Source: Boswellia sacra
Lineage: Eukaryota; Streptophyta; Magnoliopsida; Sapindales; Burseraceae
Length of the DNA stretch: 64,000 nt
Direction of reading: 5' to 3'
Assembly (NCBI GenBank): GCA_013180625.2
Contig: SNVD02006049.1
Coordinates: 172,984 to 236,983 of the forward strand
The notes beneath the pieces are model-generated. The model saw nothing but the letters and a program-made list of their open reading frames with translations. It searched no databases and was not told where the DNA came from. Shown in pieces: positions 13,140-23,564 of this stretch; positions within the stretch are counted from its first letter, which is position 1, and each line of letters starts with the position of its first letter. A program made the position numbers and the translations under genes.

Positions 13140-14555
13140 GAGACAATTTCAATAAGCAACTTTGAGGCTTAATTTCAAGTGAAAAAGGACTGTGTTTCTA
13201 ATCAATCACAGCCCCAAACTTGTATTAAAATCATTATCTAACGTTTTTTGTTACTTAAATCATTGACAGTCAAGGGTAATTATGTCATTATGCAAGAACA
13301 CGTGTAGAACTGGGCAAAAGGGTAAAAGAATAAGCAATATCTCTTGTAAAGGGTATAGGAATTGATAAAACCATTAAAAAACCCAAAATCCAAAAAAAAA
13401 AACCAATCTTCGATCTCAAAAAATTAATTGTTATATTGAATCTACTCAACCATAAATCCAACATGAAAACAATAAAAAAAAAATTTAAGCATTAGTGGCC
13501 TGATAATTATATAAAAACCTCTTCTACAACTCCTTAACAAAGGGAACAGTAGAAGGGTCACAAGAATTTAGCAATAGAACTTCCTAGGTAGTGATGATAG
13601 CTTTAATATGCTTCAATTTGATCACAATGGCTTGTTCGCTACCAACACTGTTGATGGTTATGATAGTTGTAGATCAAGGATCCATAAGTCTCAAGTAAGG
13701 AGATCAAGTTATTCATTTGGGCTGGGGGCGGGTTTGGGGTGGGGTGGGGTGGGGTGTGGGGAAGGGTGGTGGAGGGGGGAGAGTTTGGGTGGGGTCTTGG
13801 AAGAATTGAATTAGGTTCGACCCCTATAGCTCCAATGTTGTCAAATACCCCTATGGGGTAAAAAAGCAATAATCGACCAATTTAGAGACTTGTTTTCCTA
13901 AACCAAAATGCCAAAGCAATGAACTAGGATTTTGTATTTGGTACTTGACAGGAAGGCTTTTTGCGTTAGCCCTTCAATGCCATTCATAAAATGATCTGCC
14001 TATGACCTCTGGCTAGTCCGGTGCATGATAAAATGCTTTTCGGCCTCTACCAACTGGGCCTGGCCAATTGAGTCGAGAAGCAGCTAAAGTTGGACCTTTA
14101 TATCCTTCTTGTAGAGATTGGTGTTGGTAGAGAGGGTGAGGTTAGCGACAACGATGGTGGGTGGTCAAGGAAAATTAAGATCATCATCAGGGTATGCATA
14201 GAAGGGTTCGGGGTGAGAAGGGTTGTACAATCTTTGTTTTTCAAATGCGGTTTGAATTACGGGTATTTTTGTCTTTTATTGCCCATGTCCCATATATAGT
14301 TTTTAAAAGAAATATTTATATAGTTTATGGGTTTTTTGGTTATTTCATACAAGGTTTTATTTGTCTGATTCCAACTGTATAAAAGCATATGAAGGGGTAT
14401 AATTACCTTTTCGCTCTTCCATCAGTAATTTAAGTAACGAAAAAAATTAGATGATAATTTTAATACAAAATTATGGGTGTGATTGATTAAAAATGCATAG
14501 TCATTCTCCATTTGAAATTAAGCCAAAACTCGATGGTAGTTATTGAAACTATTCC
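13140..14555. mobile_element. Mutator-like element with degenerate long TIRs
   Basis: The left arm (from GAGACAATTTCAATAAGC) and the reversed right arm (from GGAATAGTTTCAATAACT) align over about 180 bp. Shared blocks include GGCTTAATTTCAA and CTAATCAATCACA-like sequence. A 10-bp direct repeat, ATTTATCAAT, flanks the element (13130-13139 and 14556-14565). The interior (about 13500-14280) is richer in G/C than its surroundings, as in elements that have taken up gene sequence. I do not recognise any protein in it. Confidence 0.75.
13719..13797 (+). repeat. G-rich tract with quadruplex potential
   Basis: About 75 bases are almost free of C and A and carry more than eight runs of three or more G, including repeated GGGGTG units. 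It lies inside the Mutator-like element at 13140-14555. Runs at this spacing fit the usual G-quadruplex rule. No coding role is supported; open frames across it on both strands are low-complexity Gly or Pro. Confidence 0.6.
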
Positions 14556-14646
14556 ATTTATCAATTTGATGGCTATTAAATTTATATATTTTTTTATTTT
14601 ATAATAACTTTGTTGGTTATTTTAAAGTAAATATAATATGTATGAT

Positions 14647-15292
14647 TAGGAATGACAAATTCACCTAGGTAGGGTCAGGGATCCGGGAACCTGGGCCACC
14701 CAAGGCCAGGGAATTCCCTAGGATTTTAGGGTTTGAGGCCAGGCACAGGGTTGCAAATTAAGATTCGGCTGGGGCCAGGGAGTGAAAAAAGAACCTATCG
14801 ACCTGCGATATAACTGGGTTGCTCAATTAATTTGATTAGTTTTGAGTCTTACAAAATTTATACAAGTAATTACATAAAGGGTGACTCAAACCGTGGTCAA
14901 ATAGATGGAAGACTTCAATACAAACTAATTTAGTTAATGCTTTTTTGTTGGTAGCTATTGAATACTATAATATATATAATAGAATAATAACACAAAATTT
15001 CAAGAAAATAACAAAGATAAGGCTTGAACGTGGGTCGTGGAGATAACAACTACTATAGTGGACTACTAGGCTACATCTCATTTTAATATAACTATTGGCA
15101 ATCTTAATAATAATAGTAAAATTAAAAATTGAGCAAAAAATTAACTGCAAACCTAGGGAATTCCAGGACCACGAACCCAAGTAGGGAACCCCGACGGAGG
15201 AAAAAAAATTGGAGAATTTCCCAGGATCAGGGAGTGAAATTAATGCCCAAGGCCGGGCCCCCCCATCCTAGGCTTAGGTTTTGCCATCCCTA
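14647..15292. mobile_element. hAT-like non-autonomous element
   Basis: The termini are inverted: TAGGAATGACAAA at 14647 and, reversed, TAGGGATGGCAAA from 15292. The flanking octamers TGTATGAT (14639-14646) and TGTGAGAT (15293-15300) match at 6 of 8 positions, fitting a worn 8-bp hAT duplication. Subterminal parts are GC-rich (CCCAGGGAATTCC-type blocks occur near both ends). No transposase is present. Confidence 0.55.
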
Positions 15293-15891
15293 TGTGAGAT
15301 ATTATGCATTTATTTTATTGTTTGATAAATAACAAGGTTATGTACGTAAATTATTTGAAAACCTTGTTTTAAAAGCTTTTCAAGTACATATTATTTAGCT
15401 TCTCTCATATAGTCTATTTTCTCTCTACTATGAGAGATTTTTTATCACATTAATAAAGTTAGTTATCAGAGATTTTATTTGACAAGTTGCTCTAAGGTTT
15501 TGTTGGGAGTGCACCCTTTCAAAAATAGGTTATTATATCCTAGAGGTTAGAGCACTTAAAATCTAATTTTGCACCATGATATTGTCTTAGAGGGGAGACA
15601 TCTAACCTCAAGGATAGTGTTTTTATACACTTGACCTTATAATTATTATAGTTGTTGAATTTTTGCCAACAATCTTAAGTTAGAATTATGAGGAAGCAAA
15701 TAGAGGTTTTTTTTTTTAATTTCACTAAAAAAAAAGTTAGTTAAATGTGTTGGTATATTATAAGCTGATCAAAAAATATATATACAGGTGAGAAATATGG
15801 ATTCAACATGATGAGATTCACCATAAATATAGTGTACCATATCATATAGAAGGTTATGTCTCTTTAACAAGAGGCACATGTTTGAATTATT

Positions 15892-15936
15892 GCATATAAC
15901 TGCAATTAACCAACTGTTGGTTATTGCAGTTATATG
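15892..15936. repeat. Long hairpin in the LTR-like repeat
   Basis: CATATAACTGCAATTAACCA is followed at once by its near-exact inverse (TGGTTATTGCAGTTATATG), giving a ~21-bp stem with one unpaired base and almost no loop. The partner copy at 20121-20165 keeps a weaker version (ATATAACTCCAATAACC and TTAATTGCAATTATAT). Retention in both copies suggests the palindrome was present in the original repeat. Confidence 0.7.
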
Positions 15937-16049
15937 TCAAATAATGTACTTTTTAGTGGTCTTCACATTGCTAATATGTATTTCATTTCTAGTAATAATA
16001 AGAATAATTGCTCTTTGAGTATGTTTTTGTGTCTAATTCTTTAAATTCT

Positions 16050-16900
16050 ACTTTATTATGGCATTTAAGGTTAGATCACATAAATAAAAACAAATGTTGC
16101 GTATGCATAATAAAGGATTGAAGCCTCAAATAAATCTAGATGACTTTAATATTTGTGAATCATGTGTTAATTATCAAGAAAATCTTTCTTATCTCATTGG
16201 CAATCAACTAATTTACTTGAGGTAATTCATTTAGATTTATGTGGACCTATAAGAGTTAAGACACTTAAAGGAATGGAATATTTTAGTACTTTTATCAATG
16301 ATTTCTAAGATGTGGATATATTTATCTTTTGAAACATAAATAAGAAGATTTAAAGAAATTTAAAGAATATAAATTAGAAGTTGAACCCAATGATGTAGGC
16401 CTATTAAAACCCTAAAGAGTGACCGTGGTGGTGAATATGAAGCCTTTGATACATTTTGTAAATAGAGTGTGATACGATATAGTTATCTATGTCATATAGT
16501 CCATAGTAAAAGGGGATTGCCGAAAGATGCAATAGAACCTTAATGGATATGGTTTGATTCATGTTAGCATGCTCTGATATGGCTTTACATCTTTTAAGCG
16601 AGGCATTATCTGGTTTTACTTACATTTTAAATAGAGTAGAGGCAAACGACTAAATCATTTATACACCATATGAATTTTGTTGAGGTGTCAAACCTAATTT
16701 CTTAGCTTCGTATTAGGGTTGTATAGCACAAGTTCTTATTCCTAAACCCTTGAGAGATAAATTAAGTTATAAAACTTGGGATTGTAAATTTATTAGGTAT
16801 TTCGATAGTAGGAGTGGTTATCGTTTTTATCATCCTGATAAGGGTTGATTGAAATCATGAATCTTATAATGTTGTATTTTTTACACTTTCATCCTAACTT
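16050..16900 (+). pseudogene. Copia GAG-pre-integrase and integrase remnant
   Basis: The frame near 16056 reads LWHLRLDHINKNK, the start of the GAG-pre-integrase motif, then CESCVNYQENLSYLI. A following HLDLCGPIRVKTLKGMEYFS segment matches the first catalytic Asp region of copia integrases. Near 16420 the reading SDRGGEYEAFDTFC carries the second catalytic Asp. The frame changes repeatedly and several stops intervene, so no functional enzyme remains. Confidence 0.65.
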
Positions 16901-17049
16901 TTAGGTAGTACCCCTCCATCGCCATCTTTATTGGATAGTGAATCATCTATTACACCTATTCAATTTAGTGATATCAAACCTAAATGTGAACCATCCACAA
17001 GATTGCGAGATCATTACGTCTTCAATCTTGATGAGGTAAACCAACTTGG

Positions 17050-18020
17050 CGAGGATCCTAAATCTTAGTCTGATTCTAAAGAGTGGAAAAAAGCTATGAT
17101 TGATGAATTAGAATCCAATGAGAAAAATCAAGTTTGGGAATTACTTGATTTACCAAAAGGTAGAACACCTATAGGTCATAAATGGTTTCTCAAAAAGAAA
17201 TTGAAGACGGATGGAAGCCTAAATAGATACAAGGTAAGGCTTGTAGCTAAAGGTTATAAGCGACAACCTAGTATCGACTTTGTTGATAGTTATTCGCCAG
17301 TGGAAAAATTTACATCCGTAGATACTCATGTCGATAAACGCAAGGATGAATCTTGAATTACATTAGTCAGATGTCAAAATAGCTTTCCCAAATGTTGAAT
17401 TAAAAGAAGACATCTATATATTCCAACAAGATGATTTTGTGATTAAGGGACATGAGGACAAATTCTATAAGTTAAAGAGCCTCTTTATGTACTAAAACAA
17501 TCATCTAGGCAATGATACATAAAATTTCATGAAGCAATTTTTAAATTAGGATACCAAATGAATCCACTAGATTATTGTGTGTATAGCTTGAAGTATGAAG
17601 ATTAATTTTCTTCTTATCACTATATATTGGTGACATTTTACTAGCTGGTAATTGCAATGATATGATAAGTCAAACTAAATCATTTTTTAATTCTCATTTT
17701 GAGATGAAAGACATGGATGAAGCATCCTATGTTTTGGGTATCAAGATAATAAGAGATAGGAATTCCAAGTTATTATATCTAGATCAAGAAAATTATTTAG
17801 ATAAAGCACTCAAACATTTTAACATGATCAAATGTAAACCACTGAGCACACCTGTGTCCATGTCTATAATTCTTACTAAAGAGATTGTATCCAAAACAGG
17901 AACTATAAGAGATGCAAAATGTTCCTTATGCACAACCAATTGGAAGTTTAATATATGCAATAACTAGCACAAGACTAGATATATGTCATGCAGTATAAGT
18001 AGTAAGCCGATATCAATCAA
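17050..18020 (+). pseudogene. Copia reverse transcriptase remnant
   Basis: The open part at 17096-17356 begins IDELESNEKNQVWELLDLP and continues to GHKWFLKKKLKTDGSLNRYK and VRLVAKGYKRQPSIDFVDSY, the classic N-terminal copia RT. The part at 17662-17967 gives the C-terminal region: MKDMDEASYVLGIKIIRDR, then YLDKALKHFNMIKCKPLSTP. Between them several frameshifts and stops occur. The active-site region near 17610-17640 reads only as a degraded YIGDILLAG-like stretch, so the catalytic YVDD box is lost. Confidence 0.75.
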
Positions 18021-18117
18021 ATCCTAGTAAAGCATATTAGCAAGCAATCAAAAGAATTATGACGTATTTTAAAGGCACAAAATTATAAAACCATATACGT
18101 CTCAATTTCAGTGATCT

Positions 18118-19490
18118 AAAACTTATTGACTATTGTAATACAGATTTGGCAGGTAACTTAGATGACAGAAAGTCAAAAAGTGGTAACATTTTCTTATTTA
18201 GTGGAACCATTATTTCTTAGCTTAGTAAGAAATAGAGTTGTGTCGCAAAGTTTACCACGAAGGCTTAATATACTTCTTGTAGCACAAGAATATTTATTAT
18301 CCTGCAATATTTATCCTAGATAAAATACTCATAGCTTTTATCTCATACATTATCACTTAGATGATTATATTATTATCCTTATCCTGGTCTAACTGACATT
18401 ATCTGTAATGCTCATACATCAATTATAAGAGGGCCTAGACGTTACCCCAAAATCATCAGTCAAGCTACACACAAAACCTTAGTCAATAGTCAAGCCATAG
18501 TCATTTATACATGCTGATCTTAGTGTTTATTGCATAACAATTAAACTCATTCTTCCTTTCTCGAAATACTACCTAAACACATTGCCTAAACCCGTCCTTT
18601 ATTTATCAAGGTCAAATACATCATAAAGTTAAGCCTAAACAAAACCATTCATTTAGATACCAAGCTTTAAGGCTTAATCCAAATCGCTATTGTAGTTGCT
18701 GTCATTCCTCCTCACCCTAAAATATGTTCATCAATCATCTAGTCATGTATGAGGTGTATGTTCATGTTGTTACATTCCAAATTGCCAAATAATCATTCCT
18801 TTTGAAGGTCTAGATCAAACAGGCAATCAGAAATGTTTCCCCAGTCATGTATTATCCATTTCCACTTAGACATGCATAATAATATCTATTTATAAGCTGA
18901 ATTATAGACACCTAGATCCAATATTCATTTGAGTATCAACCCTTCACTAGCATCGCTTATCTCTCTTGTTTGTTCCCATCGCCAAACATCCTCCAAGAAT
19001 CCCCGACTTGTTACCTCATGAAGTTTTTTATCAAATATCTGCAACACGGCATTTCCTAATCAATCAGCAATCTCAAGGTGAGTGTGGACTAACTCTTCAA
19101 ACTTAGACAGATATCTCGTAATAGCATGGGCATTTCAAACATTTTCTCGAGAAAGGGTATTCTTATAATTTTCCTATTCCCTATCAATGGCAGAGTTGTC
19201 TTCTTATTTATGTTGTAAAAATGAGACTCAACAATTATTAAGCCAAGCAATGTGTTTTTTTTATAATAAGTTTGCCACCTTTATAGTTACAAGCAAAACA
19301 AACAACTATAAGGGAAACACATTGATATCAATTATCACTATATACAAGATATGGTGGAGAGGGGACAAATTAAAGTTGACTATCTACCCTTTGGTGAGAC
19401 TGTGGCTGATCCTATGACCAAAGAATTATCTCTAGATAAGTTAAGGGAGTGTAACTATAATGGGTTTGAAAATCATCTAGATATGTAGTC
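18118..19490 (+). pseudogene. Copia RNase H remnant interrupted by a ~0.9-kb segment
   Basis: The first half reads LIDYCNTDLAGNLDDRKSKS and then SGNIFLFSGTIIS, to about 18290. The second half resumes at about 19300 with KHIDINYHYIQDMVERGQIK and VDYLPFGETVADPMTKELS. Copia RNase H normally runs through these blocks with only ~60 residues between them. The intervening 18291-19186 has no copia similarity that I can see, and I could not define its ends or a duplication. It is probably a nested insertion. Confidence 0.65.
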
Positions 19491-20172
19491 AAATATGTGA
19501 TATAAGATATTATTTTAAGTATCTTACATACGTCCGAAAGTAACAACAATATAACTCTCTAATTTTTAATTATTGGTTGAATAAAAGATAAAGAAGACAC
19601 TACCGAGGTAACAAGAGTTATAATAGGTCTGTAGAATATAAAATCTATTTTAAGGCATCTGAAACAATCTATATGACATCAGGCAAATAGTGTAAAAGTC
19701 GATGATAAAGTGTGTTAAAGAAAACCTGAGGATAAGAAGTACTTAATCTAAATTTCTAATGCAAGACAAATAAATTTATTTAGTTGAAATCGCCAATTAT
19801 AATTAGATACAGATTGTATTTCCTAGCTGAAGAGAATCGGTGTCATTATACTTTATGTAAATTGAAGTAAGCGGATAAAAAGATTTCAGATGCGGTTATT
19901 TATGGTTAAAATCATTTACACATAAGAATAAGATAACCATATTCTGATGATAGTTTGATAAGGCAAACTAGCTATATATATTATTAGATCAAGCAGGAGT
20001 TGTTAGTATATTATAAAGCAGTTACATACAGGGTTTCTATGCGATGAAGGTCACCATAAACATGGTGTACCATATCACACATAGATTGTTTCTTTAACAA
20101 GAGGCACATGTTTGAATTAATGCATATAACTCCAATAACCACCAGTTGTTAATTGCAATTATATGCAAATAG

Positions 20173-20524
20173 ATGTCTAAGGTGTCTGATAACATTTGCT
20201 ATGTGTATGATAACTCTTGGACATATCCTTTGGATTATTACAAATACCTGGGTTACAGACTACAGCGTGTACCGACCAGCCTAATGAAAGTGTGTAACAA
20301 ACTTCAAAATCCTCGAAAATGTCGACTAAATTGCTTGTCTTTTCTCCCACAACATCTTCAGTCAGTTGTTGTGGAGTCAGCATATTTACATTAATATATT
20401 AATTGCCACTTTTTTCCTTTTTCTTTTAATGCAAAAAATTACTCATAAGCATGACAAATTTGATAGAAAGCTTGAGAAAAGATTTCAATGAATTAAGATC
20501 CCAATATACTAAGAGAGTTTAATT
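20173..20524. other. Short unassigned stretch
   Basis: A 73-codon frame (20173-20394, plus) reads like ordinary protein but matches nothing I recognise and is not supported by splice sites. The last nine bases, AGTTTAATT (20516-20524), are the target duplication of the next element. Confidence 0.4.
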
Positions 20525-20757
20525 GGGACAATTTTAATAAGTACCCTGGAGTTTTAACTTAATTTCAAGTAGAAAATAACTATTTGTTTTTCATCAATCA
20601 CACTCTTATAATTATCACTTTTAATCATCTAATGGAATCCATTAATTCAAACCCTAAAAAAAATTTTGAAAGACAATATTACCTATTAAATTTTTATCTT
20701 TTTAATTTTAACTCTTAAGAAAAATAATATTAGTTAAAAAAACAAAAATAGAGAACT

Positions 20758-21199
20758 TGATGTAGGACATATAGAAATAAATTAGGGATTTTAATTTTGA
20801 TTTTAGGGATTTTAATTAATTACGGATTTTGACATTATTAGGGATTTTGACTTCCTAAATTAGGAGTATTCCTAATTTGAGTTATTTTCCTAATTAATAG
20901 TTTACTATTTCATCTAAGATTTAAATTTTAATATTTTCTTGTTTAGTTGGAATTAGATTCTATTTCCTAATAGATTCTATTTCCTAGTTAAGTTATGATT
21001 GTCGGCACTATAAATAAGTGTCTTTAATTATTTTATTTCTTATATTTGGTTGTTATTGGTTTTTGATCTTTTAGTAAAAAGATTATCTTCTCCCTTAATT
21101 TCACTCTATTTTTCCCTAAATTTCTTCTATTGTTTCTCCCATTTCCTCTGTCTACATCTCCCCCCTTTCTATTAACTTAAGGAACCCTGTTCCTCATCA
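20758..21199 (+). repeat. 5' LTR of non-autonomous element
   Basis: 442 bp, TG...CA ends. It contains three TTAGGGATTTT-type repeats near the start and a CACTATAAATAAG TATA-like region near 21010, about 190 bp before the LTR end. It differs from the 3' LTR at a limited number of positions, so insertion is not ancient. Confidence 0.9.
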
Positions 21200-21432
21200 A
21201 TTGGTATCAGAGCGTGGTTTTGATCCCCTCTAATACTATTTATCCTTTAATTTTTTGTTCAACTCATAAACCCTAAACCTCCTACCACCATTAATTTACT
21301 TAACCTCAATTTCATCTTCCATCACCCTTTCAAAAAGAAAACGAAAAAACAAAAAAAAAGAGAGTTACAGTCACTGTTCACTGACGATTACTGTTTATCG
21401 GAGTCACTGTTCACCGGAGTTACTGTTCATCA

Positions 21433-21822
21433 ATGAATACTATTCATACCAGATCAATGTTCACAAGTTTTGAACTTTATCCTCCAGGTTTTTTCACTTT
21501 AATCCTTAGTTTGATCCGTATGACTAATCGTGTCGAGAATAGACTTGACAGATTGGAGAAAAAATTTGATAGAATTAAAGCCCAATGTGATGAAATCATT
21601 GCAATTCTTATTGAAACGTTTAACGTTGTTCCTACCTGCTTTTCCTCAACGCGTTGTGCGCAAAAACAAATTATCACAGATGAACATATGGTTACATCAA
21701 GTGAGGACGAGCATGAAAGTGATGAAGCAAGCGATATTGCTCTGGAAGATGGATATGAATCTAAAAGTCCCATCGAAGTTAAGGGCGAGACGAATTTGAA
21801 GAATGATGTAGAGCCCACATAA
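21433..21822 (+). CDS. Internal 129-codon ORF of the non-autonomous LTR element
   Basis: The ORF is the only sizeable frame inside the element. After a hydrophobic start it has a basic, heptad-like stretch (RLDRLEKKFDRIKAQCDEI, about residues 35-55), then an acidic Glu/Asp-rich tail. A MDRLDRLIGQ stretch with a similar role occurs in the gag-only element at 30457-32990. No gag domain, zinc knuckle or protease is present. It may be a truncated gag leftover; whether it is translated is unknown. Confidence 0.45.
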   Translation: MNTIHTRSMFTSFELYPPGFFTLILSLIRMTNRVENRLDRLEKKFDRIKAQCDEIIAILIETFNVVPTCFSSTRCAQKQIITDEHMVTSSEDEHESDEASDIALEDGYESKSPIEVKGETNLKNDVEPT

Positions 21823-22150
21823 GAAGTTGAATCCATATGTAAAGAAGAATCTCATGAAATCATTCAAGAAATTGATTTCATAGGTTGTGAGTCATATTTG
21901 GGTTCACCTACTCTTATCATTGGGTCTAAGTCCTTGATGAATTCTTTCATGATAAGCGTTATTTCTACACCAGAATTGGAAGCTATTGAAGCATCATAAA
22001 TGTTTCTATCATGTGTGCTTACGCTATTGGATCACTATGAAGTAAAGATTTAGGTTGATGACTTTTCAATGATCGTGCAAGACAAGACGTGACGTTTCCT
22101 TGTGTATTGGCAACTCGTCAGGAGTCGAGTTCTTTCAAGCGGAGGAGAAT

Positions 22151-22595
22151 TGATGTAGGACATATTAGGAATAAATTAGGGATTTTAATTTTGATTTTAG
22201 GGATTTTAATTAATTAGGGATTTTGACTATTATTAGGGATTTTGACTTCCTAAATTAAGAGTAATCATAATTTGAGTTATTTTCCTAATTAATAGTTTAC
22301 TATTTTATCTAGGATTTAAATTTTGATATTTTCTTGTTTAGTTGGAATTAGATTCTATTTCCTAATAGATTCTATTTCCTAGTTAAGTTATGATTGTCGG
22401 CACTATAAATAAGTGTCTTTAGTTATTTTATTTCTTAGATTTGGTTGTTATTGGTTTTTAATCTTTTAGTAAAAAGATTGTCTTCTCCCTTAATTTCACT
22501 CTATTTCTCCTTAAATTTCTTCTATTGTTTCTCCCCTTTCCTCTGTCTATATCTCCCTCCCTTTCTATTAACTTGAGGAACCCCGTTCCTCATCA
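22151..22595 (+). repeat. 3' LTR of non-autonomous element
   Basis: 445 bp, near-identical to the copy at 20758-21199 and directly preceded by the purine tract. It is followed by the second copy of the target duplication, GAACT. Confidence 0.9.
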
Positions 22596-23010
22596 GAACT
22601 ATTTTGATGTTTAGCGTTCCTCATTTCATCAAACCCTAACCATTGTCGCCAGCCACTCCCACTTCCAATCATGCCTGGTAAGACCCTTCCACCAAGCCAG
22701 ACCACCGTTAGTTATCAACCAAAATTGGCAGAAATGCCTTCATTTTTAAACTTTTTGGTAACACTTGCAACTGTACATCAACAAAGTTGGGATCTAAGCC
22801 TTCAGATTTCAGTTCTACAGCCAACTTCCTTAAGCAAAAAGCTCAGGGGTACTTCTTCTATTCTTCTTCTTCAATTCCTCATCTGCTTCTTCAATACCTA
22901 AATTAAGAAATCAAATCCCTAAGAATACGTGGCTCAGGGAACTCAACAAACAGTGTTAAGTTGCTGCAATTTGGTGTGAGGTGTTATAGAGATGGACGGG
23001 GAAGTGTTTG

Positions 23011-23248
23011 ATGGGGTTGCCATTAGAAGGTTTCGATTATGGTTCGATTTTAGGGTAGTGTTATAAGATGCCTATCATGTATGTTCAGATTCCAGTTGGG
23101 ATTGCAGGGCCATTGTTGTTGGATGGCAAAGAGTATTTGATTCCAATGGCAACAAAAGGTGTTTGGTAGCGCGAAACAAGTTGCAGAGTTGAAGTTGTTC
23201 TTGGAGAATCCATGCAATTTCGAAAGGCTAAGTGTGGTATTCAACAAG
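23011..23248 (+). pseudogene. Captured HMG-CoA reductase gene fragment
   Basis: One frame from 23011 reads MGLPLEGFDYGSILG, a stop, then [20 protein letters not shown] and [11 protein letters not shown]. This is the plant HMGR region around the conserved EMPVGYVQIP substrate-binding motif. After a frameshift, 23162-23248 reads [17 protein letters not shown] and NFERLSVVFNK, which in intact enzymes lies some 35 residues further on. So there is an internal deletion, a TAG stop near 23053 and a frame change. It lies in the Pack-MULE, 3' of the nested LTR element. The preceding 22600-23000 may be captured too but is not recognised. Confidence 0.85.
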
Positions 23249-23564
23249 TTGTTGATGGAGTTGTGATGCTTCTATTGAGATGTTGAATCATTGTTATCTA
23301 TTCTCTATTGCTTTAATTAATTTTTATTTTTGTTATTTCAGATAATTTTGATTAATTAATCTAAAACTTTGAATTGGAGTGTTAATTTTTTAGCTTCATG
23401 AAATTTTAATATAACCTTTGTTAGTCTAATTTTAGACGGAAAATTTTAGATGATGATTTTAAAAAAACTTTAGAGGTGTGATTGATCAAAGTGGCATAGT
23501 CATTCTCCATATGAAATTAGGTCAAAACTATAGGGTATTTATTGAAATTATCCTGAGTTTAATT

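Larger units (their letters stand above)
13052..15671 (+). mobile_element. Copia-type LTR split by two later insertions
   Basis: A purine tract (AGAGGGGGA, 13042-13050) is followed by TGTTGTATATTATTTC at 13052. A segment ending TTGCCAACA at 15671 gives the inverted LTR termini TGTTG and CAACA. Removing the nested Mutator-like element (13140-14555) and the hAT-like element (14647-15292), each with its duplication, leaves about 560 bp, a normal copia LTR size. No partner LTR or target duplication was found. The assignment depends on the termini and the purine tract, so it is moderate. Confidence 0.45.
15672..20172 (+). mobile_element. Decayed Ty1/copia retrotransposon (plus strand)
   Basis: Copia Pol domains appear in normal order on the plus strand: GAG-pre-integrase and integrase remnants (about 16050-16900), reverse transcriptase (17050-18020) and RNase H (18118-18290 continued at 19300-19490). 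About 190 bp at 15745-15950 recurs at 19995-20170, sharing blocks such as CTTTAACAAGAGGCACATGT, and may be LTR remnants. Gag is absent: the GAG-pre-integrase motif starts about 100 bp after the left repeat. Stops and frameshifts are everywhere, and a foreign segment interrupts RNase H. The element is dead. Confidence 0.75.
20758..22595 (+). mobile_element. Non-autonomous LTR retrotransposon, complete
   Basis: The two LTRs (20758-21199, 442 bp; 22151-22595, 445 bp) begin TGATGTAGGACATAT and end TTCCTCATCA. The 5-bp duplication GAACT is perfect (20753-20757 and 22596-22600). A primer site, TGGTATCAGAGC (21202-21213), matches the initiator-Met tRNA type. A purine tract, AAGCGGAGGAGAAT (22137-22150), precedes the right LTR. 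The ~950-bp interior has no protease, RT or integrase, so replication needs enzymes in trans. Its layout resembles the gag-only element at 30457-32990. It is nested in the Pack-MULE. Confidence 0.92.
20525..23555. mobile_element. Pack-MULE: Mutator-like element carrying HMG-CoA reductase fragments
   Basis: The left arm starts GGGACAATTTTAATAAGTAC; the right arm, reversed, starts CAGGATAATTTCAATAAATA. The arms align over about 130 bp (shared CAATCACAC, TTTTAACTTAATTTCA-like blocks). The 9-bp target duplication AGTTTAATT is perfect (20516-20524 and 23556-23564). Inside are a nested LTR element (20758-22595) and pieces of an HMGR gene (23011-23248). Without the nested element it is about 1.2 kb. 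No MURA transposase is present. Confidence 0.85.

Noticed and set aside
13608..13869. Overlapping Gly-rich and Pro-rich open frames on opposite strands
   Set aside because: Both arise from the low-complexity G tract; neither has domain support.
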